Shown piece by piece: positions 7,054-14,867 of a stretch of 38,658 nt of DNA (positions within the stretch are counted from its first letter, which is position 1; each line of letters starts with the position of its first letter). This DNA is from Pseudomonadota bacterium. GTDB taxonomy: Bacteria; Bdellovibrionota_B; Oligoflexia; Oligoflexales; CAIYRB01. The stretch is from NCBI GenBank assembly GCA_026390445.1, contig JAPLFX010000010.1:1-38658 (forward strand), given 5' to 3'. The notes beneath the pieces were generated by a model. It was given only the letters and a program-made list of their open reading frames with translations, had not been told where the DNA came from and did no database searches. The position numbers were made by a program, and so were the translations under genes.

Positions 7054-7924
7054 AGAGCTTATTTCCCACATGTGCTGATTCCGCACTCACCACGCCTGCG
7101 ATCATGCGGTCGATCAGCGACTTATAGTGTTGCAAATCAGGTGCGACCAAGTAGCCGTCTTGAAGTGCCGAGATGTTGTAGGATGAGAGCACCGACGCCA
7201 TATCCACGGTCGCTGTTTTAACCGGCTCAAGCGCGATCTTTTCGATCTCGCTCAGCGACGACAGAAGGCCGGCCCCCAAGATCAACTTTTGCCCCATGCG
7301 CTCGAGAATGCCGAACTCAAAGATCCAAAAATAGACCTTGTCAAAAATGAGCGACGGGCTTGGATGCTGCGCAATGAATTGATTTAAGCCACTCTGGGCA
7401 AGCTGAAGTTGCCCCATCGCAGCATCACTCACCTTGTCCTGCGACTGCACCACCAACTTGTTTAAGTGAAAGTTGACCTGGTCGGTTTCAGACACCGTGA
7501 CCCGGCTTGCCGCAGCCGTCCATTGACTCAGCAAGCTTCGGTACTCTTTGCTAAAGAGCAGCGGCAAATGGCCAAAGTAATCGTGAATCAGATCTGGTCC
7601 GTTAGCAAAGTGCACTTCCTGCGGGCTGCGAATCGAACGTGACACGGGCATGACGTGCCGGTCTAGCCACTTGGCGATTTCCCAGGGTGGAGCCAAGCCA
7701 TCGACATAAATCGCCGTCCAACCAATCGTCGCCAGCAGGTCATTGATCTCGGCGAGGCTCGGGATGCGCTCACGAAAGCGGCGCAGCACCTCAACGTGAT
7801 CCATATAAAAAGGATGGATGAGCTTTCCATACTTGGCCCAGGTGTGTTCGATCGCCTGAAAGAAGCGCCGCCACGTATCGTGATCCACTGCGGTGTAGGG
7901 CATGTTCGCCGTCATGATGTTCAT
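7040..7924 (-). CDS. Pterin-dependent aromatic amino acid hydroxylase
   Basis: About 294 aa. The Fe(II) triad is recognisable: HDYFGH supplies two His (about 114 and 119) and FWIFEFGILE supplies Glu (about 203), equivalent to His285, His290 and Glu330 of phenylalanine hydroxylase. HD replaces the usual HE. The spacing from the second His to Glu is 84 residues instead of about 40, so there is a roughly 43-residue insertion, as I recall for Bacillus-type long hydroxylases. No regulatory ACT domain is visible. The ATG at 7924 has GAAGG 8 bases upstream; the in-frame ATG at 7984 does not. It is the first gene of the amine operon. Substrate (Phe, Tyr or Trp) is undetermined. The pterin cofactor supply is not encoded in the window. 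Confidence 0.8.
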   Translation of the reverse strand: MNIMTANMPYTAVDHDTWRRFFQAIEHTWAKYGKLIHPFYMDHVEVLRRFRERIPSLAEINDLLATIGWTAIYVDGLAPPWEIAKWLDRHVMPVSRSIRSPQEVHFANGPDLIHDYFGHLPLLFSKEYRSLLSQWTAAASRVTVSETDQVNFHLNKLVVQSQDKVSDAAMGQLQLAQSGLNQFIAQHPSPSLIFDKVYFWIFEFGILERMGQKLILGAGLLSSLSEIEKIALEPVKTATVDMASVLSSYNISALQDGYLVAPDLQHYKSLIDRMIAGVVSAESAHVGNKLYAHA

Positions 7925-8047
7925 AAATAAACCCTTCGATCGGCATAAGGAGTGTACGGCCAAACCTGGCCTCTGCTGATGCAATCAATCGGGGGGAAGT
8001 CGAGTCAGCACGTGGGGGGAAAAGTGTCACATCGCCAAGAAGAGCGA

Positions 8048-8089
8048 ATGCGAGTCTATATAACAGATCATGAACCATAGATCTCGCAT
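8048..8089. repeat. Inverted repeat, 12-bp arms with one bulge
   Basis: ATGCGAGTCTAT (8048-8059) pairs with ATAGA-T-CTCGCAT (8077-8089), interrupted only by the single unpaired T at 8082. The 17 bases between the arms are AT-rich. It overlaps the likely promoter of the minus-strand amine operon, so it may be an operator or a leader hairpin. Confidence 0.5.
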
Positions 8090-8236
8090 AGAATCATCTG
8101 TGCTCAGAAAATTAATTTGTCGTTTTCATTGAAAACTCACCTAGCCCCCTCCCAGCACTCTGGACAAGAGTTAGACAGCCGCTTCTTGTTCGGCGAAAGC
8201 ACCCAACTACATTATGTTTTTCCAAACACTTTAGTA

Positions 8237-8251
8237 TGTTACACTGTAACA
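8237..8251. promoter_or_regulatory. Perfect 15-bp palindrome TGTTACA-C-TGTAACA (operator candidate)
   Basis: Two perfectly complementary 7-base arms flank a single C. It lies 8 bases before the GGAGG of the GMC-oxidoreductase gene, in the position of a repressor operator overlapping the promoter or transcript start. No regulator gene is present in the window, and I could not find a second copy of the complete palindrome by eye. Confidence 0.6.
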
Positions 8252-8259
8252 GCCGAAGC

Positions 8260-8264
8260 GGAGG
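8260..8264 (+). promoter_or_regulatory. Ribosome binding site deciding the TTG start of the GMC oxidoreductase
   Basis: GGAGG followed by an 8-base spacer and TTG at 8273. A GTG at 8268 is too close to the site. The ATG at 8117 lacks a comparable site and would put the palindrome inside coding sequence. Confidence 0.6.
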
Positions 8265-8272
8265 CGGTGCAT

Positions 8273-9895
8273 TTGAACGAGGCAAAGCAGCAAGCGGAGT
8301 TGGATTTTGCGGTAATCGGCTCGGGCTTTGGTGGCAGCGTCGCGGCTCTGCGGCTGGCTGAAAAAGGCTACCAGGTCCGGGTATTCGAGAAGGGCCGGCG
8401 CTTCGCTGCGGCCGACTTTCCCAAGACCAACTGGCATATGAAGCGCTGGCTGTGGCTACCCCTGCTGAACTTCCTTGGCCCATTCAAAATATCATTGTTT
8501 AGGCATGTTACGGTGTTTTCAGGGGTTGGCGTCGGCGGTGGTTCGCTGGTTTATGCCAACACGCTGCCAATACCCAAGGACAGCTTTTTTGCCGCTCCGA
8601 CGTGGTCGCATTTAGGCGATTGGCAGACAGCTCTGGCGCCCTTTTACCGCAAAGCCCAGCATATGCTGGGTGCTACCACCAACAAACACCTGACCCGTAC
8701 CGACACCCTGATGCGCGACGTCGCCACCGATATCGGCCTCGATAAGGAATTCAGCCCAACAGAGGTCGCCATCTATTTTGGTCAACCAGGTAAAACGGTC
8801 GCAGATCCTTACTTTGGTGGTGACGGCCCCGACCGCACGGGCTGCATTCACTGCGGCGCCTGCATGACCGGCTGCCGCCACGGTGCGAAAAACACCCTCG
8901 ACCGCAACTATCTCTATCTGGCCGAGAAAAGAGGCGCAGTCATTCAGCCAAACAGCGAGGTTGTCACGGTAAAGCCGAGGCATGGGGGCGGCTACGAGCT
9001 AAGCATCAAGCAGCGTCTTGGCTGGCTGCGATATCGCCGCGCCACGGTCTATGCCAAGCAAGTCGTCTTCAGTGGTGGAGTGCTCGGAACCGTCAACTTG
9101 CTTTTGAAGATGCAAGCGGACCGCCGCTGCCTACCAAATCTGTCGCCTCACCTCGGCCATTTTGTGCGCACCAACAGCGAATCCATTATCGGCATCATGA
9201 GCCACGACCAAAGCTATAACTTCTCCCAGGGCATCGCCATCAGCTCGATCATCACCGCCGACGAGCACTCGCACTTTGAACCGGTTCGCTACGGTGCGGG
9301 ATCGGGTGCATTTCGCTTGCTCATGGCACCACACGCACCAGGCACAACGTTTTGGCAGCGCATGGGTGCGATGGCACGCGCCGTCAGAAATGGCCCCTGG
9401 GGCTGGGTGAAAGCCGTGTTTATCAATGACTTTAGCAAGCAGACGTTGATCCTCCTTTATATGCGCAGCCTCGATGACACCCTGTCATTTGCCCGCAGGC
9501 ATTCGCCGTGGCTGGGAGGTCTAAAGACCATGGGGTCTAACGTTGGTATCCATGGCACAAAGCCTATGGCCTTTCTGCCTGAAGCGACGGCGTTGGCGCA
9601 CCGGATCGCCGCAAAGATCAACGGTGTGGTCTGCAATGTCTTCCCTGAGAGCCTGCTGGGCATCGCCTCAACCGCACACCTTCTTGGCGGTTGCTGCATG
9701 GGTACGAGTGCCGCCGATGGCGTCATCGACGCCCAGCACCGCGTCTTTGGCTACGAGGGCCTTTATGTTGTCGATGGCTCCGCCGTGTCGGCGACGCCAG
9801 GCGTGAATCCGTCATTAACCATCACCGCTTTGGCGGAGCGAGCGATGGATTTAATACCGCCAAAAACCGAGGCGCGTCCTCAGCGAGGCCAGTAA
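8273..9895 (+). CDS. GMC-family FAD oxidoreductase, cholesterol-oxidase-like, with a four-Cys motif
   Basis: About 540 aa from TTG 8273. The FAD-binding VIGSGFGGSVAALRLAE motif is near residue 14, VFSGVGVGGGSLVYANT is the second GMC signature, and the C-terminal HLLGGCCMG and NPSLTITALAERAM blocks supply the active-site His and flavin contacts. This arrangement is nearest to bacterial cholesterol-oxidase-like GMC enzymes. GCIHCGACMTGCRHGAKN, near residue 200, carries C-x2-C-x2-C-x3-C, a pattern like that of [4Fe-4S] ferredoxins. No signal peptide. Likely oxidises a sterol-, terpenoid- or alkyl-type alcohol. First gene of the plus-strand operon; its stop is 2 bases before the next start. Confidence 0.8.
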   Translation: MNEAKQQAELDFAVIGSGFGGSVAALRLAEKGYQVRVFEKGRRFAAADFPKTNWHMKRWLWLPLLNFLGPFKISLFRHVTVFSGVGVGGGSLVYANTLPIPKDSFFAAPTWSHLGDWQTALAPFYRKAQHMLGATTNKHLTRTDTLMRDVATDIGLDKEFSPTEVAIYFGQPGKTVADPYFGGDGPDRTGCIHCGACMTGCRHGAKNTLDRNYLYLAEKRGAVIQPNSEVVTVKPRHGGGYELSIKQRLGWLRYRRATVYAKQVVFSGGVLGTVNLLLKMQADRRCLPNLSPHLGHFVRTNSESIIGIMSHDQSYNFSQGIAISSIITADEHSHFEPVRYGAGSGAFRLLMAPHAPGTTFWQRMGAMARAVRNGPWGWVKAVFINDFSKQTLILLYMRSLDDTLSFARRHSPWLGGLKTMGSNVGIHGTKPMAFLPEATALAHRIAAKINGVVCNVFPESLLGIASTAHLLGGCCMGTSAADGVIDAQHRVFGYEGLYVVDGSAVSATPGVNPSLTITALAERAMDLIPPKTEARPQRGQ

Positions 9896-9897
9896 AC

Positions 9898-11319
9898 ATG
9901 TCCTTTTCTTCAGCTCAAGTGGCGATTATCGGTGCAGGTTCTAGCGGCATGATCGCTTGCCGCGAACTCAAAGAACGCGGCATTGCTTACGACTGCTTCG
10001 AAAAAGGCGACCGCGCCGGCGGCAACTGGGTGTTTGGCAACAGCAACGGCGTCTCAGCAGCCTACCGCTCGCTGCATATCAACACGTCGAGGCAGCAGAT
10101 GGAATTCCTCTGCTACCCGATGCCTGATCATCTACCGCATTTCCCCAGCCACTGGCAGATAGCCGAGTACTTTGATGACTTTCTCGACCACTTTAACCTA
10201 AAGCCAACCATCACCTTCAACACCGAAGTCCAGCGCGTATCGCCGTTAGAGGGAGGCCGCTGGATGGTCACCTTGGACAACGGCACCAAGCGCAGCTATG
10301 ACGCTGTCGTCGTCGCCAACGGCCATCACTGGGATCCGCGCTGGCCAGATCCGGCATTCCCCGGCACCTTTAACGGTGTCACCATGCACGCCCACGCCTA
10401 CCTTGATCCAGAAAGTCCGCACGATCTTCGCGGTAAAAACGTCGTCATCGTCGGCATGGGCAACTCGGCGATGGACATCGCCTGTGAACTCGGCCGCCGC
10501 GGTGTCGCTAAACAGGTGTACCTGGCCGTACGCAGCGGCATGCACATCATGCCTAAGTACTTTGGCAGTAAACCCGCGGACTCTCTCATGCGGCACCCTG
10601 GTCAAACGCCAGCCTTGTGGGAGCGCATCATTCCACACCGCTGGTTTGAGTCCCTCGCCTTTCCTTTCATCAATCACCTGATCGACCGCGCGGTTGGTCA
10701 GCCAGAGGATTTCGGCCTGCCCAAGCCTACCCATAGGTTTGGCCAGGCCCATCCAACGATCTCAAGTGAGATCCATATCCGCCTTGGCAGCGGCGATGTT
10801 CTACCAAAACCCAATATTCAGGAGCTGCTTGGCGACCGGGTTCGCTTTATCGACGGCAGCACGGAAGCGGTCGACGCGATCATTTATGCCACCGGCTACA
10901 ACATCTCCTTTCCCTTTTTGGATCACGACATCCTGAACTATAAGCAGAACGATCTACCACTATTTAAGCGCATGATCGCGCCGCAACAGCCAAACCTACT
11001 GTTTATCGGCCTGGTCCAACCGTTGTGTTCGATCATGCCGATCGCCGAGCAACAGGCACGCTTTATCGGCGAATACCTGCTTGGACGCTACGATCTTCCA
11101 GGTCCAGAGAGCATGACAAAAGATGCCATCTCCAAACATGAGGAGATGAAGAGTCGCTACGTCCATTCCCAGCGCCATACCATTCAAATTAATTGTATGG
11201 AATACACCGCCGATTTATGGAAAGAATTGAAGCGTGGGCAAAAGAGGGCGCAAAGCAGGCTCAAGAACGCGCGCTCACCGACTGGAAGACAGCTTGTGCC
11301 ACAGCAACAAGAGACCTAA
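9898..11319 (+). CDS. Class B flavin-containing monooxygenase (FMO/BVMO-type)
   Basis: About 473 aa. The FAD motif GAGSSG is near residue 12, the NADPH motif GMGNSAMD is near residue 188, and the family fingerprint FNGVTMHAHAY matches FxGxxxHxxx(Y/F). ATGY near the C-terminal third is also typical. Class B enzymes oxygenate soft heteroatoms (N or S) or convert ketones to esters (Baeyer-Villiger). An esterase gene follows immediately (TAATG overlap), and GMC alcohol oxidation precedes it; alcohol to ketone to ester to acid plus alcohol is therefore a plausible sequence. N-oxygenation of an amine made by the divergent operon is the alternative. Confidence 0.8.
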   Translation: MSFSSAQVAIIGAGSSGMIACRELKERGIAYDCFEKGDRAGGNWVFGNSNGVSAAYRSLHINTSRQQMEFLCYPMPDHLPHFPSHWQIAEYFDDFLDHFNLKPTITFNTEVQRVSPLEGGRWMVTLDNGTKRSYDAVVVANGHHWDPRWPDPAFPGTFNGVTMHAHAYLDPESPHDLRGKNVVIVGMGNSAMDIACELGRRGVAKQVYLAVRSGMHIMPKYFGSKPADSLMRHPGQTPALWERIIPHRWFESLAFPFINHLIDRAVGQPEDFGLPKPTHRFGQAHPTISSEIHIRLGSGDVLPKPNIQELLGDRVRFIDGSTEAVDAIIYATGYNISFPFLDHDILNYKQNDLPLFKRMIAPQQPNLLFIGLVQPLCSIMPIAEQQARFIGEYLLGRYDLPGPESMTKDAISKHEEMKSRYVHSQRHTIQINCMEYTADLWKELKRGQKRAQSRLKNARSPTGRQLVPQQQET

Positions 11320-12284
11320 TGGACCACAGCGAGCATCACGAGATCGCACCGGAGCTGCGACGGCTGCTAAGACAGGCGCGCTTCTTGCCAGGTCTAGAAC
11401 GCTTTGCGCCAAAGATTGCAAGACTGTTCATGGCGCTTCTCGGCAAGGCCATGGTGCCGAGACGCGACTCTCAAGTCGACGAAACAATCCAGCAGATCGG
11501 CCCGGATCGGCTAACCGTTAGGATCTTCCGTCCTAGAGGCAGCGCAGAGCCGCAACCGGCCCTTCTCTACCTGCATGGTGGCGGTTGGACCATCGGCAGC
11601 AGTGCCGACGTTCGGCCGTTTACGGCCTTGCTCGCAGAGCAGGCAAGCTGTGTTGTGTACTCGCTGGACTACCGACTAGCACCTGAGCATCCCTTTCCAC
11701 AGCAGCTGAACGATGTCGGCACAGCCTGGGAGTGGCTGCAGCAGCAGCACCCGCGAGCTGACGAGGTCCCGCTGATGATTGGTGGCGACAGCGCTGGCGC
11801 AACGCTGGCAACTGTAGTCTGCCGACGCCTTAGAGACGATGGGCAGCGCCAGCCAGACGGTCAGTTCCTGATCTATCCTGTGACTTCAACAAAACAGCAA
11901 ACAGCATCATATCAGCGCTACGGGCACGGCCTCATTCTTACCCGCGGCATGATGGACTACTTCTTGCGACACTATATTGGCCAAGTCAAGGACCCTGCGG
12001 CAAACCCTGACATCTCCCCGCTTCATGCCAATGACCTAAGCCGACTACCGCCAACCTTTATGGGCCTGGCGGCAGCGGATATCTTGCACGACGAAGGAAT
12101 CGCTTATGCGCAAGCCCTGCGTCAGGCCGGTGTGCCGGTGGAGTTGCAGGTGTTTCCTGATATGATTCATGCCTTTGTTAATCTGTTGGCGATCCCGGCC
12201 GCCTATGAGAGCGCCGCAGTTTGTGCCAAGCAGTTGCAGCAACTGATCCAAAGGACTTCCAACCATGCCCCAAGAGCCCACTAA
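11319..12284 (+). CDS. Alpha/beta hydrolase, hormone-sensitive-lipase (family IV) esterase
   Basis: About 321 aa. The oxyanion motif HGGGW (86-90), the nucleophile elbow GGDSAG with Ser158, the YRLAPEHPFP block, and the C-terminal Asp (ADILHDEG) and His (DMIHAF) complete the family IV triad. No signal peptide, so cytoplasmic. The ATG overlaps the monooxygenase stop as TAATG; a longer in-frame start at 11193 would overlap that gene by more than 120 bases and is rejected. The 3' end overlaps the next gene by 20 bases. Likely hydrolyses an ester, perhaps the product of the preceding monooxygenase. Confidence 0.85.
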   Translation: MDHSEHHEIAPELRRLLRQARFLPGLERFAPKIARLFMALLGKAMVPRRDSQVDETIQQIGPDRLTVRIFRPRGSAEPQPALLYLHGGGWTIGSSADVRPFTALLAEQASCVVYSLDYRLAPEHPFPQQLNDVGTAWEWLQQQHPRADEVPLMIGGDSAGATLATVVCRRLRDDGQRQPDGQFLIYPVTSTKQQTASYQRYGHGLILTRGMMDYFLRHYIGQVKDPAANPDISPLHANDLSRLPPTFMGLAAADILHDEGIAYAQALRQAGVPVELQVFPDMIHAFVNLLAIPAAYESAAVCAKQLQQLIQRTSNHAPRAH

Positions 12285-12999
12285 ATCCACAGCGACCGCC
12301 GCAGACACCGTCGTCCCAGCACCCTGGGACCTCAAGGGACGTGGATTTATGTTTCTCTATCATTTCCCCAAAGCCTGGGGCACAAGGCCCAGGTTTATTC
12401 CCGAGGAGACTAGAGGCGAATTTCAAGGCGGGCTTGGCGCACTCATGCTGGTCGATTACGAGTCGTCGAATGCTGGCCCGTATCGAGAGCTGCTGTTTAT
12501 TCCTGGAACCTTTATCTGGCAGTCCATTAAGCGCCACGCCATCAGTCGTATTTGGGTGTCTTCGCATCTAAGCGTCCAAAGTGGCCGCGCCAACTGGGGT
12601 ATTCCCAAACAACTGGCCGAGTTTAGTCGCGTCGAGAATGGCCCACGCCGGGAGACTTGGGAGGTCAAGGACCAAGGCAAGACCTTTTTCTCCGCAAGCA
12701 TGAGCTATGGCCGCTTTCCACTTCCGATGCACACCGCGTTGGTACCGTTTCCGCTCTTGCAGTGGTTAGGTGGCCAAGGCTTTATGACGCGGTTCTCGGG
12801 TTATGGTGTCAGTCGACTTGCTAAGCTGGAACAGTTGCAGGTCGATAGCGCGTATTTCCCGGATATCAGCGGGCGTCGTCCGATATTGGGATTGGAAATA
12901 AATCCATTTTTCATTACGTTTCCACTACCGGATATGGTGAACGAGGCGTTAGACATCGCCCCCGTCAGCAGTGGCAGGGCCCTTTTCACTTCAACGTAA
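12265..12999 (+). CDS. Acetoacetate-decarboxylase-family protein
   Basis: A 244-aa protein with the ADC-fold signatures GPYRELLFIPG, ISRIWVSSHLSVQSG and NWGIPKQLAEF. The Lys in the IPKQLAEF segment aligns with the Schiff-base lysine region (PKKL) of acetoacetate decarboxylase. Family members also include hydratase-aldolases and enzymes of unknown function, so decarboxylation of a beta-keto acid is only probable. The start lies inside the esterase 3' end, with AAGGA upstream. It sits in an operon with oxygenases and an esterase, which fits trimming of an oxidised side chain. Confidence 0.7.
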   Translation: MPQEPTKSTATAADTVVPAPWDLKGRGFMFLYHFPKAWGTRPRFIPEETRGEFQGGLGALMLVDYESSNAGPYRELLFIPGTFIWQSIKRHAISRIWVSSHLSVQSGRANWGIPKQLAEFSRVENGPRRETWEVKDQGKTFFSASMSYGRFPLPMHTALVPFPLLQWLGGQGFMTRFSGYGVSRLAKLEQLQVDSAYFPDISGRRPILGLEINPFFITFPLPDMVNEALDIAPVSSGRALFTST

Positions 13000-13021
13000 T
13001 TTGAGCCACGGAGTGTCTTCT

Positions 13022-13447
13022 ATGAACAAATTCGCACTCATCGCCTGCGCTTTGCACACCGCATCAGCTGTCGCGGTCACTCCCGCCCAAGTACAGGTCA
13101 CCATTCAAGGGGTCACCCCGGGCAAGGGGCCTATCGTCATCTCCGTTTATAAAACTGATGACACTTGGCTGAAAAAGGGCAAGGCGGTCGACGTCAAAAA
13201 AGTCGATTCAACTGGAAAAAATATCGTGGCGAGCTTGACCCTGGAGCCAGGCACCTATGCGCTTCAGGCGTTTCAAGATGAAAACAACAACGACAAATTA
13301 GACATGAACTGGCTGCCTCCCGGCCCAGGCGAGCCGTGGGTCGTTTCGAATAACGCCCAAGGGACGATGGGGCCCCCCAGCTTTAAAGATGCAAGTTTTA
13401 GTATCTCCGCCGATCAGAAGATCGCCTTGGTGCTGCAACAGCCCTAA
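13022..13447 (+). CDS. Exported DUF2141 protein
   Basis: A 141-aa protein starting at the ATG with GGAG upstream (an earlier in-frame start would run into the previous gene). A short hydrophobic signal peptide (about residues 4-18) precedes a beta-rich domain ending in the DUF2141 fingerprint: DENNNDKLDMNWL, then a Gly/Pro turn, then SNNA. Function of the family is unknown. Members often lie beside genes for isoprenoid, carotenoid or FAD oxidoreductase pathways. Last gene of the plus-strand operon, so an extracytoplasmic partner for its lipophilic substrate is conceivable. Confidence 0.75.
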   Translation: MNKFALIACALHTASAVAVTPAQVQVTIQGVTPGKGPIVISVYKTDDTWLKKGKAVDVKKVDSTGKNIVASLTLEPGTYALQAFQDENNNDKLDMNWLPPGPGEPWVVSNNAQGTMGPPSFKDASFSISADQKIALVLQQP

Positions 13448-13665
13448 TGGCTTTTGGCTGCGCGCCGCAATATCCTCGACACGGTTCCCACTGTCGCAAC
13501 TGCACCCCCCCTGGTCGACACCTCCTCGCGTCGAATCCGCTTTTTTCGCCCCCCAAGAGGGGGCTGAATATATGCGCCCAAAGACTAATTAAATCATCGC
13601 CTTAACATTTTATCTCAAGGTCAGCGGCCGGTCTACCGAACATGCTATTCATGGGAGGGAAACAT

Positions 13666-14835
13666 ATGCGCAACACGCTCTTCAACGCCGGTCTTACATT
13701 AGCTTTTTGCCTTGGAGCCTGCTCCAACGATATGCAAAACATGCCTCCACCAAAGCAACGGACTGCTGAGAATTCACAAAAGCTATTGGCTAGCCAGAAG
13801 AGTGAGGACACCACCCAAAGCCCTTCGTCCGCTTCGGCCATTGGCACGACTGACGCAACCCCGGATAGTCCGGCTGCGACCCCTGCTGCGAGCCCAGATA
13901 GCCCGCCGGTAGATAGCACCGACAACAGCACCACGGTCAATTCACCATCTGCCCCGATCGTGGACGGCAAAGGTGAACTCATCGCGATTTTGGAAGACTG
14001 TGGGTTTCCTGGTGGCGTCTTGCCCGACCCAAGTGTGACCGTCTTTCAGGCTAGCTTAAAATCGCAGCAGGTGACCACTAAAGGCAGCAAACCTATTAGC
14101 CCGGCAATGATTGGCCTGCCGGTGATTCCGTTTGCTCCACCGTTGCCTCCTGCAAACTATACAGCCATCGTTCGCGCCTCGGTTGAGGTCAATGCATCCA
14201 TGGCAACGACTAAACAATCCGTTCGCATCGGGCTAGAAGGATTTAGCGTCAGCGTCTTGGGAATTTCTGTGCCACCGGATCTAGGCAAGGCCGACGCCCT
14301 GGCACAAGTTCAAGCCAACAACTCCGACACTTCGGCGACCGGCCCAAGCAATGATGAACGCGCTAACTTGATCGGCCACGACGGCCCGTGGAAGGGCATC
14401 TACTGCACCCTCAATGGGAGCAAGAGTCTTAGCTACACCAAGAATGGCAAGTCCAAAACCATCAGCTTCGACCCGCCAATCCCTGGTGGAATCTGGGCCA
14501 AGGCATCTCCAGCTCGGTTTAAAGCCGAGGTCGGAAGCGGCCGTACTTTTAGCAATGTGAAGGCGACTGTCACGAGCTCCAATGACAGCTCCATGCCAGC
14601 TGGCACCGTCGTCCAAGGGACTGTGACCGTATCACCTATCTCGGGTAGCTTGCCAGAGCTCGGCGTCAATGCCGACATCGCCTACATCATCCGCAGTGAT
14701 TTTGGCGCCAACACCGTTAACCTCGGACTGTCCCCATCACAGGCTTTTTATGTGTCGTCGAGCACGAAAGATATGAGCGCAATCGTCATCGAAACCGGGG
14801 TGACGGAAATGCCTCGGCTAGTCTTGTCTAAATAG
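13666..14835 (+). CDS. Predicted lipoprotein with Pro/Ser/Thr-rich linker
   Basis: About 389 aa from ATG 13666, preceded by GGGAGGG. A type II signal sequence ends in CLGAC, giving a lipidated Cys near residue 20. A low-complexity stretch rich in Pro, Ser, Thr and Asp follows (about 25-105), then a domain of roughly 280 residues that I do not recognise. The domain has repeated beta-like segments and two Cys (DCG and YCT) that could form a disulfide. Probably anchored in the outer membrane with the domain exposed. It converges on the lipase gene with only about 30 bases between stops. Confidence 0.7.
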   Translation: MRNTLFNAGLTLAFCLGACSNDMQNMPPPKQRTAENSQKLLASQKSEDTTQSPSSASAIGTTDATPDSPAATPAASPDSPPVDSTDNSTTVNSPSAPIVDGKGELIAILEDCGFPGGVLPDPSVTVFQASLKSQQVTTKGSKPISPAMIGLPVIPFAPPLPPANYTAIVRASVEVNASMATTKQSVRIGLEGFSVSVLGISVPPDLGKADALAQVQANNSDTSATGPSNDERANLIGHDGPWKGIYCTLNGSKSLSYTKNGKSKTISFDPPIPGGIWAKASPARFKAEVGSGRTFSNVKATVTSSNDSSMPAGTVVQGTVTVSPISGSLPELGVNADIAYIIRSDFGANTVNLGLSPSQAFYVSSSTKDMSAIVIETGVTEMPRLVLSK

Positions 14836-14867
14836 TCACAGCGAGCCCGGCCTGGCTATTAGAAGCC

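Larger units (their letters stand above)
7925..8272. promoter_or_regulatory. Divergent control region between amine operon and GMC-oxidoreductase operon
   Basis: About 350 bases separate the two divergently transcribed operons. It contains a bulged inverted repeat (8048-8089), an extended -10-like TGTTATATA for the minus strand at about 8056-8064, and a perfect 15-bp palindrome (8237-8251) close to the plus-strand start. An ATG at 8117 is in frame with the plus-strand gene, but the extra residues look non-coding. No gene is supported here. Confidence 0.55.

Noticed and set aside
3658-7924. Firm assignment as a melatonin or serotonin pathway
   Set aside because: The substrate of the hydroxylase and decarboxylase cannot be deduced, and no methyltransferase is present; only the general amine route is supportable.
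8117-8272. N-terminal extension of the GMC oxidoreductase from ATG 8117
   Set aside because: The extra 52 residues lack homology-like pattern, there is no ribosome binding site, and it would include the 15-bp operator palindrome.
13548-13564. GC hairpin (CCCCC/GGGGG) after the DUF2141 gene as a terminator
   Set aside because: The T run lies upstream of the stem on the plus strand and becomes an A run downstream on the minus strand, so it fits an intrinsic terminator in neither direction.
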